From Limnobacter alexandrii (lineage in GTDB: Bacteria; Pseudomonadota; Gammaproteobacteria; Burkholderiales; Burkholderiaceae_B), in the NCBI RefSeq assembly GCF_005871185.1, contig NZ_SWKN01000006.1, forward strand, positions 970,451 to 1,034,450: a DNA stretch of 64,000 nucleotides, read 5' to 3'. The translations under genes and the position numbers were made by a program. How positions within the stretch are numbered: position 1 is the stretch's first letter; every line of letters starts with the position of its first letter. Below are positions 7,702 through 16,404 of the stretch, piece by piece. Below the pieces are notes generated by a model. That model did not search any database. It was not told the DNA's origin and worked only from the letters and a program-made list of their open reading frames with translations.

Positions 7702-8463
7702 TTAACGCAGCAGGCCTGTCAATGAGGCTGGGCGAGCAGCAATCACGTTCTGGATCAAGCTTGAGGTGACCGCAGTGATTGCTCCCAACTGGCCTGCATT
7801 CATCATGCTTGCTGTTGCGCTCAAGTTGCCTGCCAGGTTGGCGGAGGCCAAACCTGCAACATCCAGTGAACCGGTGCTGGCCATGTCAGCAGCCAGGTTG
7901 GCGCCTGATGTTATATTGGCCACGTTTTGAACTGTGCCCAACACGCCACCTGTGACACCTTCAACCACGGTGCCGGCTGTTTGGTATACGCCATCGACTG
8001 CATTCAACACCTGGCCCAATTGCTCACCACTCAAGTTCACAGTGGCGCTCAGGCTTGCATTGGCGCTGGCCATGGCCTGGCCTGCATTGTCCTGGCCTGC
8101 TTCGGCTGATTCACCCACACTGTCACCGGTATCGGCTGTTTGGTCGCCGGCTTCGGGTTGATCCATCTCTGGGGCTTCCGCAGTGGGTGCAGGCTCATTG
8201 GTTGGCGCTGGTTCTGCAACAGGGGTGGGTTCTGGGCTTGCTTCAGGGGCTGGTTGCGCTGCGGGTGGCTGCTGGCGCTGGAACAGGCTCACTTTGATTT
8301 CACCCTGTGCCTGACCTTGGGCAGAAGCCTGCTGGCCTGAATGTGCAGCGGCGAACAAAGCGCCCCAACCATTCAATGTTGCAATGTCAGAAGCCTGAGC
8401 TGTCATGGGCATTGCGAAAGAGGAAGCGATGGCTGCAACGATTGCGATTTGTTTGACTTGCAT
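7702..8463 (-). CDS. Exported low-complexity protein of unknown function
   Basis: This 253-residue protein has a signal peptide (1-24, ending AQA). A disordered proline-, alanine- and glutamate-rich region (about 65-100, repeats of PAPT and PEP type) follows, then an acidic segment, then an alanine/glycine/asparagine/serine-rich C-terminal half with short helical hydrophobic stretches (AGLASANLAGNLSATASMMN). It has no cysteine. I do not recognise a family. It could be a cell-surface or periplasmic structural protein. ATG at 8463 follows AAGGAG by 7 bases. It is a single-gene unit bounded by the bidirectional terminator. Its long upstream region (8464-8603) carries a GC-rich stretch with CTAGCTAG (8553-8560) and ACACCGTGT (8532-8540), possibly regulatory. 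Confidence 0.75.
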   Translation of the reverse strand: MQVKQIAIVAAIASSFAMPMTAQASDIATLNGWGALFAAAHSGQQASAQGQAQGEIKVSLFQRQQPPAAQPAPEASPEPTPVAEPAPTNEPAPTAEAPEMDQPEAGDQTADTGDSVGESAEAGQDNAGQAMASANASLSATVNLSGEQLGQVLNAVDGVYQTAGTVVEGVTGGVLGTVQNVANITSGANLAADMASTGSLDVAGLASANLAGNLSATASMMNAGQLGAITAVTSSLIQNVIAARPASLTGLLR

Positions 8464-8603
8464 GGTGTTCTCCTTTGTGTTGGGTGTAGTAGGCGCTTTT
8501 TGGATCTCGCCTCACACTTTCACTAACGGAGACACCGTGTAGGAAAAAGATAACTAGCTAGGGGGTCCGCCCAACGTGGTGTACCCCTTCAAACAGGTGA
8601 AGA

Positions 8604-10418
8604 TTATTCGGTAATTTTCATGTTCAGCAGCACTTGAGCCATTCCTTTGCCCAGTGGGTCGTTGCGCATCGAGGTCATGCCGCCGCCGTCCAGTGCTTCT
8701 TTCATAACGAGATTAAAAGCGTGAACTTGAGGTAACTCGAAAGTGTGAACCTCACCTTTCACCAGGTGCGCGAGGTAGTTCTTTATGTGCTCGGGGCGCA
8801 GCAAATGCCGCAACAAGGGCCAGTGTTCCGGTTTTCTGGCCACGATGCCCACATTGCTGGTGTCGCCTTTGTCGCCGCTTCGGCCATGGGCAATTTCAAT
8901 CAAAGGCTTGCCCAGCAGTTCAGGGGGAATGGCTGGTTTTGCAAGTGCAGGTGCGGTGTTTTCGCTGGTTTCTGCGCGTGCTTTCGGATGTTCCGGCTCT
9001 TGATATTGAATGCGTTCACCGTCAACTTGCACCACCGCCGTTTGCATGTGTTTGGGCACAAAGCAGCTGAACATTTTGACCAAAGGGGTCACGTTGGGGC
9101 GGCCCATGCCAAAGTTGCCACTGGTGCCCGGTGCATAGCTGGTGCCTGCCGGGGCAATTTCACGGGAAAAAATGGATGCGGCTTTTTTGTCGCTGTGGGT
9201 AATGGCAATGCGCATCATGGCCTCGTGGCCCAACCGCACCTGGGCATGCGGACCCAAATCGGTTTCGCTGCCAATAATTTCAATCGATGTGCGTGTGTAG
9301 TCTGCCAAACCTTGTCGCTTGAACATGGCGCGTGTGCGCTCCAGAATGGCTTCACCCGTGCGCCTGGCTTTGGCATGCGCATCAAAGCCCACAATCGACA
9401 ACATGCCAATACACCGAAACCCTTCCGGATAGGTGGCGCACACTTTGTACAGGTCGCTGGGGGCTTTGCCGGTGGCGCCGTGAATCCGCACCCGGTTCGG
9501 GCCGGTTTCGTCGATGTTCACTGTGGTGAAGTCGCACACCACATCGGGCAAGGCGTAGTTGGCGGGGTCATGAATTTCATACAGCAATTGTTCAGTGGCC
9601 ACGGCTTTGTTCACCAAACCCCCGGTGCCTTCTGGTTTGCTCAACTCAAAGCTGCCATCTGCGGCAACTTCAACAATCGGGTAGCCAATATTGGCCCAAT
9701 CAGGCACTTGCTGCCAGTCTGTGAAAAGCCCGCCGGTGGCTTGCGCGCCACACTCAACAATGTGGCCGGCAAGGCTGCCTTGCGCAAGTTGATCCAAATT
9801 GCTTGTTTGCCACTTGAATTCATGCACCAGTGCGCCCAGCACCATGGCGCTGTCCACCACTCGGCCGGTGATCACAATGTCGGCACCAGCATCGAGCGCT
9901 GCCGCGATCGGAAATGCACCGAGGTAGGCGTTGGCTGTGAGGAAAAAGGGTGGAGCAGCCTGACCGGAATGTTGGTCTGTTAATTCAACCCCATTTTTTC
10001 TCAACTGACCCAGTGTGGCTGTGGCGTCATCACCGCTTACCACGCCAATTCGAATGGTGTGGCCAGCTTCGGTCATGGCCAGTTGCAAAGCCGCGGCGCA
10101 AGCAGCAGGGTTAAGCCCGCCTGCATTCGCAATAATCTTGATGCCTCTGGATTTGGCTGCAGGCAGGGCCTTCTTCATCAGGTCGATGAAGTCGAGTGCG
10201 TACCCGTGTTCCGGGTTCTTCATGCGCATGCCAGCCATGATGGCCAGGGTTAGTTCGGCCAGATAGTCGTAGGTGATGTATTGAATACCCGGCACCTTTA
10301 GCAGTTGCTCTGTGCCCAGGCTGCTGTCGCCCCAAAAGCCGCAGGCGCCGCCGATTTTGATGGTGTTTGAATTGGGCATGCTGTTGGTCACTTGTGATGG
10401 TTTCTGAAAACCCATCAT
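8604..10418 (-). CDS. AtuA-like acyclic terpene utilisation family protein
   Basis: This 604-residue protein belongs to the AtuA/DUF1446 family. The large N-terminal domain begins IKIGGACGFWGDSSLGTEQL and includes IIANAGGLNPAACA and ADIVITGRVVDSAMVLG; a smaller AtuA-like C-terminal domain at about 495-600 begins LIEIAHGRSGDKGDTSNVG. In Pseudomonas, atuA lies in the citronellol/geraniol degradation cluster, but its reaction is not settled. Here none of the other atu genes is adjacent. The family N-terminus would also fit an ATG at 10379; neither start has a good ribosome site. A 16-bp perfect palindrome lies 22 bases upstream. The substrate cannot be named; other acyl-CoA pathways are possible. 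Confidence 0.85.
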   Translation of the reverse strand: MMGFQKPSQVTNSMPNSNTIKIGGACGFWGDSSLGTEQLLKVPGIQYITYDYLAELTLAIMAGMRMKNPEHGYALDFIDLMKKALPAAKSRGIKIIANAGGLNPAACAAALQLAMTEAGHTIRIGVVSGDDATATLGQLRKNGVELTDQHSGQAAPPFFLTANAYLGAFPIAAALDAGADIVITGRVVDSAMVLGALVHEFKWQTSNLDQLAQGSLAGHIVECGAQATGGLFTDWQQVPDWANIGYPIVEVAADGSFELSKPEGTGGLVNKAVATEQLLYEIHDPANYALPDVVCDFTTVNIDETGPNRVRIHGATGKAPSDLYKVCATYPEGFRCIGMLSIVGFDAHAKARRTGEAILERTRAMFKRQGLADYTRTSIEIIGSETDLGPHAQVRLGHEAMMRIAITHSDKKAASIFSREIAPAGTSYAPGTSGNFGMGRPNVTPLVKMFSCFVPKHMQTAVVQVDGERIQYQEPEHPKARAETSENTAPALAKPAIPPELLGKPLIEIAHGRSGDKGDTSNVGIVARKPEHWPLLRHLLRPEHIKNYLAHLVKGEVHTFELPQVHAFNLVMKEALDGGGMTSMRNDPLGKGMAQVLLNMKITE

Positions 10419-10439
10419 AGCAAAGCAATTTGCAACAAA

Positions 10440-10455
10440 TCAAACGATCGTTTGA
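10440..10455. promoter_or_regulatory. 16-bp perfect palindrome before the AtuA-like gene
   Basis: TCAAACGATCGTTTGA is a perfect palindrome, typical in size and symmetry of a TetR-family operator. It lies 22 bases before the AtuA-like start and just after the stop of the Lrp gene, in the AtuA promoter region. Confidence 0.6.
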
Positions 10456-10474
10456 ATTCTTGTTTGTTAATTTC

Positions 10475-10897
10475 CTAGTTCTTGTAACTCGAGAGGTGAA
10501 TGCTCGTTTCCGTGTTGCTGATTCCCTTGATCAATCGAATGCGCTCAAGAATCCCTGACAAGTCGTTCAAATTCTCTGCCTGTAGTTCGACCAGCAAATC
10601 CCAGCGCCCATTCGTGCTGTGAATTGCCTTGACCCCCGGTTCACCCAGCAGCTTGGACAAAACGGTTCGGCTGTCATTGCCTTCAATCAGAATACTCATC
10701 CACGCAACAATTAAATTGGCCGTGGCATTGGGTCTCAACTTGACGCTGTAACCCACAATGACACCCTGGCTTTCAAGTTTGCTGATGCGATTGCTGACAG
10801 TGCCGCGGGATACTTTCAATTGATGCGCCAATGCAGCAATGCTTAACCTTGCATTGGTGCGCAACAAGCCCAATAGTTGACGATCCAGAGTATCCAT
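10475..10897 (-). CDS. Lrp/AsnC-family transcriptional regulator
   Basis: This 140-residue protein has an N-terminal helix-turn-helix (MDTLDRQLLGLLRTNARLS, then ALAHQLKVSRGTVSNRISKLE) and a C-terminal RAM/ligand domain of the AsnC type. Family members sense amino acids and act as octamers. The frame extends 16 residues upstream, but the MDTLDRQ start matches the family. It is divergent from the ornithine cyclodeaminase-arginase-PutA operon with 136 bases between, which strongly suggests that it controls that operon, as in other amino acid catabolic loci. Its inducer is probably arginine, ornithine or proline, by inference. Confidence 0.9.
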   Translation of the reverse strand: MDTLDRQLLGLLRTNARLSIAALAHQLKVSRGTVSNRISKLESQGVIVGYSVKLRPNATANLIVAWMSILIEGNDSRTVLSKLLGEPGVKAIHSTNGRWDLLVELQAENLNDLSGILERIRLIKGISNTETSIHLSSYKN

Positions 10898-10923
10898 GGT
10901 GCCGTTTTGAAGTGTATAGCTGA

Positions 10924-10942
10924 CAATATGATAGAAATATTG
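10924..10942. promoter_or_regulatory. Inverted repeat in the Lrp/arginine operon divergent promoter
   Basis: CAATAT (10924-10929) and ATATTG (10937-10942) are separated by 7 AT-rich bases, an arrangement compatible with an Lrp/AsnC binding site. It lies 27 bases upstream of the regulator start and 92 before the operon start. Confidence 0.4.
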
Positions 10943-11033
10943 CATTTCGCAAGCATTTTGTGCGCTTATGCTTGACCTTGTTTGATAGCAGAATGGTGTG
11001 TGTAATCTGAGTCAAACAGCTGGAGGGGTGATG

Positions 11034-12062
11034 ATGGACACGCCATTCCTGAGCGCGCATGGCGCTGCAAAACTTGTTTCACGGCAGGGGCTTTCCCAAT
11101 GCCTCAATGGCATGCATGATGCGATTGCCCACGACTTCAAACGCTGGGAACAGTTTGAGAAGTGGGCACGCCTTGCAAGCCATTGCGCCGAAGGTGTTAT
11201 TGAAATCATGCCGATTAGCGATGGGCAAACCTATGGCTTCAAATATGTGAACGGGCATCCAAACAACCACCGGCATGAATTGCCCACCGTCATGGCTTTT
11301 GGTGTATTGGCCAGCGTACAGACCGGCCGCCCCCTGTTCATCAGCGAACTGACTTTGATCACAGCCCTTCGCACGGCGGCCACGTCTGCTTTGGCCGCGC
11401 GCTACATGGCCCGAACCGATGCACGCAGCATGGCCTTGATCGGAAACGGTGCTCAAAGCGAGTTTCAGGCTGTTGCATTTCATGGTTTGTTGGGAATAGA
11501 CACGTTTTACTTGTACGACCCCGATTTGGAAGCCACAGAGAAACTGGCCGATCACCTGGATGAACTTGGCTTGAATACGGTGGTGTGTAAAAGTATTCTG
11601 GAAGCTGTGCGCAAAGCGGATGTAATCACCACTGCCACTGCCGTGAAAACCCGAGCCAATGTGTTGACCCGGGACATGCTCAGGCCTGGCGTTCATATCA
11701 ATGCAATCGGTGGGGATTGCCCTGGAAAAACTGAGCTTCATCCCGACGTGTTGCGCCATGCCCGTGTGTTTGTGGAATTCGAGCCGCAAACCCGAATTGA
11801 AGGTGATATTCAGCAAATGCCGACAGATTTTCCAGTGACCGAGCTGTGGGAAGTGTTGACAGGTTTTGCCCTTGGGCGAACCAAGGCAGATCAAATTACC
11901 GTGTTTGATTCTGTGGGTTTTGCGCTGGAGGATTTTTCAGCGTTGGGTTACATGCATCAATTGGCCCAGGCAAAAGGGGAGCTCGAGTACCTGTCATTGA
12001 TTCCCGAGATGCGAAATCCAAAAGATCTGTATGGTTTGATCGCCAGGAAAGGCGCTGCATGA
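11034..12062 (+). CDS. Ornithine cyclodeaminase
   Basis: This enzyme of the ornithine cyclodeaminase/mu-crystallin family is about 342 residues long and converts ornithine to proline and ammonia using bound NAD. The Rossmann segment ALIGNGAQSEFQ, the central RTAATSALAARYMA helix and the HINAIGGDCPGKTEL motif with the catalytic aspartate are present and distinguish it from alanine dehydrogenase-like members. GGAGG at 11022-11026 fits ATG at 11034, with 11031 also possible. Its end overlaps the arginase start (ATGA). With arginase and PutA it forms a route from arginine to glutamate. Confidence in the enzyme name is high because of the pathway context. Confidence 0.92.
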   Translation: MDTPFLSAHGAAKLVSRQGLSQCLNGMHDAIAHDFKRWEQFEKWARLASHCAEGVIEIMPISDGQTYGFKYVNGHPNNHRHELPTVMAFGVLASVQTGRPLFISELTLITALRTAATSALAARYMARTDARSMALIGNGAQSEFQAVAFHGLLGIDTFYLYDPDLEATEKLADHLDELGLNTVVCKSILEAVRKADVITTATAVKTRANVLTRDMLRPGVHINAIGGDCPGKTELHPDVLRHARVFVEFEPQTRIEGDIQQMPTDFPVTELWEVLTGFALGRTKADQITVFDSVGFALEDFSALGYMHQLAQAKGELEYLSLIPEMRNPKDLYGLIARKGAA

Positions 12063-12997
12063 TTTCACTGATCGGTGCGCCATGTGAGGCAGGGGCGAAT
12101 GTGACTGGTTCGGCCAAGGGGCCGGATTCATTGAGGCGTGCTGGCATTTGCGACAGTTTGGTGCGCATGGGCTGCAAGGTCGAGGATCAGGGCAATCTTC
12201 AGGCCAAGGCACCCGAGCAAAATTCCACCGTGATGGGCTATCGAAATTTTCATGAGGTGGTGGCTTGGGCGCGCGCAGTGCACATTGCGGTGGCAGGTGC
12301 CCTGAAAGAAGGGAATGTACCTGTGTTGCTGGGGGGTGATCATTCTCTGGCCATGGGCTCAATCAGTGCAGTGGCTGCGCACTGCCGCCGGAAGCACAAG
12401 TCTTTGCGCGTGTTGTGGCTGGATGCACACGCCGATTTCAACACGGCCAGTACTTCTATCACGGGCAATATGCATGGCATGCCTTTGACTGCGCTGTGTG
12501 GTCAAGGACCGCCTGAACTGACGCAACTTGCCGGGTTTTACCCCGCTTTGCAAACCTCTCAAATTCGTCTGCTGGGCGTGCGTTCAATCGATCCCGAAGA
12601 ACACCGTGCCGTGCGCCGCGCAGCCCTGCCCATATTGACCATGCGCCACATTCAGGGGCGTGGAATTGTCAGGGCCATGAACGCAGCACTGGCCGACATT
12701 GTTCCGGGCACGCATGTGCATGTCAGCTTCGATGTGGACTGTATCGATCCCTCGGTGTTGCCTGGTGTGAGCACGCCGGAAAAAGGTGGCTTGCAGCTGG
12801 ATACCTTGCGTTATTGCATGGCGCGTATTGCGCAAACCGGTTGTGTGGCCTCAGTGGATCTGGTGGAGCTTAACCCTGTGGCCGACCCCACGGGCGAAAG
12901 CGCCAAACGTGCCGTTGACTTGTTGGCCGTGCTTTTGAATCCGGATTGGGAAAGGCACGTGCAGCGTGCGTTCAGTTGGGCTGATCATGCAGGCTGA
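12059..12997 (+). CDS. rocF: Arginase
   Basis: This 312-residue ureohydrolase splits arginine into ornithine and urea. The two-manganese site is complete: H95 in GGDHS, D122, H124 and D126 in DAHADFN, and D225 and D227 in SFDVDCIDP. The STPEKGGL and SVDLVELNP segments fit arginase rather than agmatinase. The start overlaps the ornithine cyclodeaminase stop by 4 bases and the gene ends within the start of putA, so the three are translationally coupled. No urease or urea transporter genes are in the window, so the fate of urea is unknown. Confidence 0.93.
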   Translation: MISLIGAPCEAGANVTGSAKGPDSLRRAGICDSLVRMGCKVEDQGNLQAKAPEQNSTVMGYRNFHEVVAWARAVHIAVAGALKEGNVPVLLGGDHSLAMGSISAVAAHCRRKHKSLRVLWLDAHADFNTASTSITGNMHGMPLTALCGQGPPELTQLAGFYPALQTSQIRLLGVRSIDPEEHRAVRRAALPILTMRHIQGRGIVRAMNAALADIVPGTHVHVSFDVDCIDPSVLPGVSTPEKGGLQLDTLRYCMARIAQTGCVASVDLVELNPVADPTGESAKRAVDLLAVLLNPDWERHVQRAFSWADHAG

Positions 12998-15900
12998 ACT
13001 CGATCGTTTGCGCGCGGAAATCAATGCACTGGCCAGGGTGGATGAAACGCAAAGGGTGCGTGTTTTGCTGGAACAATGCACGTGGCCGGAAAGTGAATTG
13101 GATGCCGTAAAACAGAAAGCCCTTGGGCACATCGCACGTTTGCGCAAGGTTCAAAAGCACAGTGCAGGTATTAACCGGCTAATGGCGCAATACCGTTTGT
13201 CCACCCTGGAAGGTGTGGCACTGATGTGTCTCGCAGAGGCCCTGCTGCGAATTCCGGATTCGCACACGCGTGATGAACTTATTCGAGACAAACTCAGCCA
13301 TGCCAATTGGGCTGTTCACCTTGGGCAGGATGCTTCCCTGTTTGTAAATGCCAGTACCTGGGGTTTGTTCATTGCTGGACAATGGGTTCAAATGCCCAGC
13401 GACGATAGCCTGTATTCCAGTTTGCAGCGTTTGATTGCGCGCAGCAGTGAGGGCCTTGTTCGCAAGGCGGTTGAACTGGCCGTGAAATTCATGGGGCAGC
13501 AGTTTGTTGCGGCCCAAACCATTGAGGAGGCCCTGCGCAACAGCCGTGCAAGCGTGGCTAAGGGCCACACCTATTCATTTGACATGTTGGGTGAAGCCGC
13601 CGTGTGTGAGGCCGATGCACAAGCGTACTTCAGCAGCTATGCCCACGCTATTGAGGTGATAGGGCAAGACAACACCCAAGGAGTGTTTCAGGGAAACGGC
13701 ATTTCAGTGAAATTGTCAGCACTGCACCCGCGCTACACGTTGTGGCAGGAAAATCGCGTGTGCGCTGAGCTGTACCCGAGGCTTTTTTCTCTGGCGCTTT
13801 CTGCGAAAAATCACAACATCGCATTCAACGTGGATGCCGAAGAAAGTGAGCGCCTGGATTTGTCACTTGACCTGTTTACACGGCTGGCTTTTGAGCCTGA
13901 ACTAAGGAATTGGAATGGGTTGGGTCTGGCTGTGCAGGCTTACCAAACCCGAGCCACCGCTGTGATTGAATTTGTTGCCGCACTGGCACGCAGCAGTGGC
14001 CGTGTCATTCAGCTTCGTTTGGTAAAGGGTGCCTACTGGGACACTGAAATCAAGCGTTGCCAAACACAGGGTTTGGCGCACTTTCCGGTGTTTACGCAAA
14101 AAGTTCATACCGATCTTTCTTACCTGTGTTGTGCAGAATTGATGTTGCGAAACAGCGCCTATGTTTACTCGCAGTTTGCCACCCACAATGCCCACACCTA
14201 CGCGGCCGTTCAACACATGGCGGCCCGGCACAATGTGCACAATTTTGAAATGCAGTGTTTGCATGGCATGGGTGAAGGCTTGTACCAGAAATGCAGAATT
14301 TATGCGCCTGTGGGCAGCCATCAAACATTGCTGCCGTACCTGGTTCGCCGCCTGCTGGAAAATGGCGCCAATACCTCCTTTGTTAACCAGATCGTGGACC
14401 CCAAAGTGAATGTGAATGAACTGGTTGAACACCCGGTGGTTAAGTTGCGCACGCAAGGTGTTCACCCCAACCTGGCGTGTGTGCCTGCACCGCAATTGTT
14501 TGGCGAAAATCGCCTGAATTCAACAGGCCTCGATTTGCACTGCAAAGGTATTGTGGAGCAATTGCAATGTGCGGTGCAAAAGAGCGCGTTGGCTGCCTTG
14601 GAGCCAGTTTCCTACAGTACTCAAACACAAGTGCAGCAGGCGTTGAATAGTGCTTTGCAGTCGTTTGACATCGCCAGTGATTGGTTTTCGAATGGTGCAG
14701 GGCAGCGGGCTTTGTGCCTGTTGCGAGCGGCCGAGTTGCTTGAATCAGATTCGCTTTACTTGATCAACTTGCTGGTGCACGAGGCTGGCAAAACCATTCC
14801 TGCCGCGCATCTGGAGGTGCGCGAGGCGATTGATTTTTGCCGCTATTATGCAGTCCAAATTTCCACCTTGAATTCGCAACAATCTGAATCAACACCGCGC
14901 CTTGCGGTGTGCATCAGTCCGTGGAATTTTCCGCTCGCAATTTTCGTGGGGCAGGTTGCTGGGGCCTTGGCCAGCGCACATGCCGTGGTGGCCAAGCCAG
15001 CCGAACAAACACCACAAATTGCACGCCATGCAGTGCGCCTGTTGCACGCGGCGGGCGTGCCGGCTACCGTGTTGCAGCTGGTATTTGGTGATGGGGAGGC
15101 AGGCTCCTGGTTAAGTCGTTTCCCCGCCGTTGATACGGTGTTGTTCACCGGTTCCAACGCGGCTGCCAAGCACATACAAACCAGCTTGCTAGAACACGAT
15201 TCCTTGCGGCTTCCGGCCTTGCTGATTGCTGAAACCGGTGGGCAAAACGCAATGGTGGTTGATTCATCCGCCTTGCTGGAACAAGTGGTGGGCGACGTGC
15301 TTGAGTCTGCTTTTGGCAGTGCAGGGCAGCGTTGCTCGGCGCTGCGCGTGTTGTGTGTGCAAGACGACATTGCCGACAATTTGATCGCCTTGTTGAAAGC
15401 GGCCATGCAAGAACTTCAGGTGGGCGTCCCGGCAAGTTTGTCGACAGACTTGGGGCCCTTGATTGATCAGGACGCATGGCAGGCTGTACACACGCACATT
15501 CAACGCATGAAAGAAAGTGGTGTGCCTGTGTTCCAAGGTGAGCGCATTGACCCAGCTGCACAGGGGTTCTTCATCGCGCCCACCTTGGTCGAGCTGCAGC
15601 ATTTGCATGAATTGCAGCGAGAGGTATTTGGCCCTGTGCTGCATGTGCTGCGATACAAGGCAGGCGGCCTGCCGGCCTTGCTTCATGCATTGAATGCCAC
15701 GGGTTACGCCCTGACTTTTGGTATTCACAGCCGCATTCGATCCACCATTGATCTGGCGTGTAACACCATCAATGCCGGCAATGTGTACGTGAACAGAAAC
15801 ATGGTGGGCGCCGTTGTAGGTAGTCAACCGTTTGGTGGGCACGGACAATCCGGAACCGGCCCCAAAGCGGGGGGGCCGCATTACCTGCCTACCTTGATGC

Positions 15901-16343
15901 GCCTTGCCCAGCTACCCCCCGTGCACAATGGCACCTTGCCAGGTCCCACGGGCGAGCAAAACCTTTACCACTGCTGGCCTCGTGGGCGGGTGTGGTGCAC
16001 GGCACGGGATGAACAACAGCTTAGACAGCAAATTGAGGCAGTGTTGACCACCGGAAATGTGGCTGTTGTTCAAAGGGGAATGGTCAAAGAATGGCAAAGT
16101 CCGGGTATCGAATGGGTCAACGAAATTCATCTGGAACACATGGATGTCGCAGTTTGCGAGTGCACACCGCAACTTGCACTCGCAGTGGCTCGCGAGTTGG
16201 CAGCCTATTCCCAACGAATCATTCCCGTGATACTTGCCAATCCCGATGGCAGCTACCCAGCCTATCGGCTGTTGCGAGAGCAGCTTGTGTGTACCAACAC
16301 AGCAGCAGCGGGCGGCAATGTTGAACTGATTACCCGGGTTTGA
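12987..16343 (+). CDS. putA: Bifunctional proline dehydrogenase / glutamate semialdehyde dehydrogenase
   Basis: PutA oxidises proline with FAD to pyrroline-5-carboxylate and then with NAD to glutamate. The 1118-residue protein begins with an arm domain, without the ribbon-helix-helix DNA-binding domain of E. coli PutA. The proline dehydrogenase barrel spans about 150-470 (motif [15 protein letters not shown]). The aldehyde dehydrogenase spans about 540-990, with [11 protein letters not shown] and nucleophile C783 in [11 protein letters not shown]-terminal tail follows, as in long trifunctional-like PutAs. It cannot self-repress through an RHH domain, so the divergent Lrp/AsnC protein is the likely regulator. 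ATG at 12987 overlaps arginase by 11 bases. Confidence 0.94.
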   Translation: MQAELDRLRAEINALARVDETQRVRVLLEQCTWPESELDAVKQKALGHIARLRKVQKHSAGINRLMAQYRLSTLEGVALMCLAEALLRIPDSHTRDELIRDKLSHANWAVHLGQDASLFVNASTWGLFIAGQWVQMPSDDSLYSSLQRLIARSSEGLVRKAVELAVKFMGQQFVAAQTIEEALRNSRASVAKGHTYSFDMLGEAAVCEADAQAYFSSYAHAIEVIGQDNTQGVFQGNGISVKLSALHPRYTLWQENRVCAELYPRLFSLALSAKNHNIAFNVDAEESERLDLSLDLFTRLAFEPELRNWNGLGLAVQAYQTRATAVIEFVAALARSSGRVIQLRLVKGAYWDTEIKRCQTQGLAHFPVFTQKVHTDLSYLCCAELMLRNSAYVYSQFATHNAHTYAAVQHMAARHNVHNFEMQCLHGMGEGLYQKCRIYAPVGSHQTLLPYLVRRLLENGANTSFVNQIVDPKVNVNELVEHPVVKLRTQGVHPNLACVPAPQLFGENRLNSTGLDLHCKGIVEQLQCAVQKSALAALEPVSYSTQTQVQQALNSALQSFDIASDWFSNGAGQRALCLLRAAELLESDSLYLINLLVHEAGKTIPAAHLEVREAIDFCRYYAVQISTLNSQQSESTPRLAVCISPWNFPLAIFVGQVAGALASAHAVVAKPAEQTPQIARHAVRLLHAAGVPATVLQLVFGDGEAGSWLSRFPAVDTVLFTGSNAAAKHIQTSLLEHDSLRLPALLIAETGGQNAMVVDSSALLEQVVGDVLESAFGSAGQRCSALRVLCVQDDIADNLIALLKAAMQELQVGVPASLSTDLGPLIDQDAWQAVHTHIQRMKESGVPVFQGERIDPAAQGFFIAPTLVELQHLHELQREVFGPVLHVLRYKAGGLPALLHALNATGYALTFGIHSRIRSTIDLACNTINAGNVYVNRNMVGAVVGSQPFGGHGQSGTGPKAGGPHYLPTLMRLAQLPPVHNGTLPGPTGEQNLYHCWPRGRVWCTARDEQQLRQQIEAVLTTGNVAVVQRGMVKEWQSPGIEWVNEIHLEHMDVAVCECTPQLALAVARELAAYSQRIIPVILANPDGSYPAYRLLREQLVCTNTAAAGGNVELITRV

Positions 16344-16404
16344 GGCAATTTTTTGTGCATTTCCCGTGGCACAATCAACTGTCGCTTTCTCCCCGCAGTA
16401 CACC

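Noticed and set aside
8745-9983. 412-codon open frame on the plus strand
   Set aside because: It lies entirely inside the AtuA-like gene on the other strand and shows the composition of a shadow frame.
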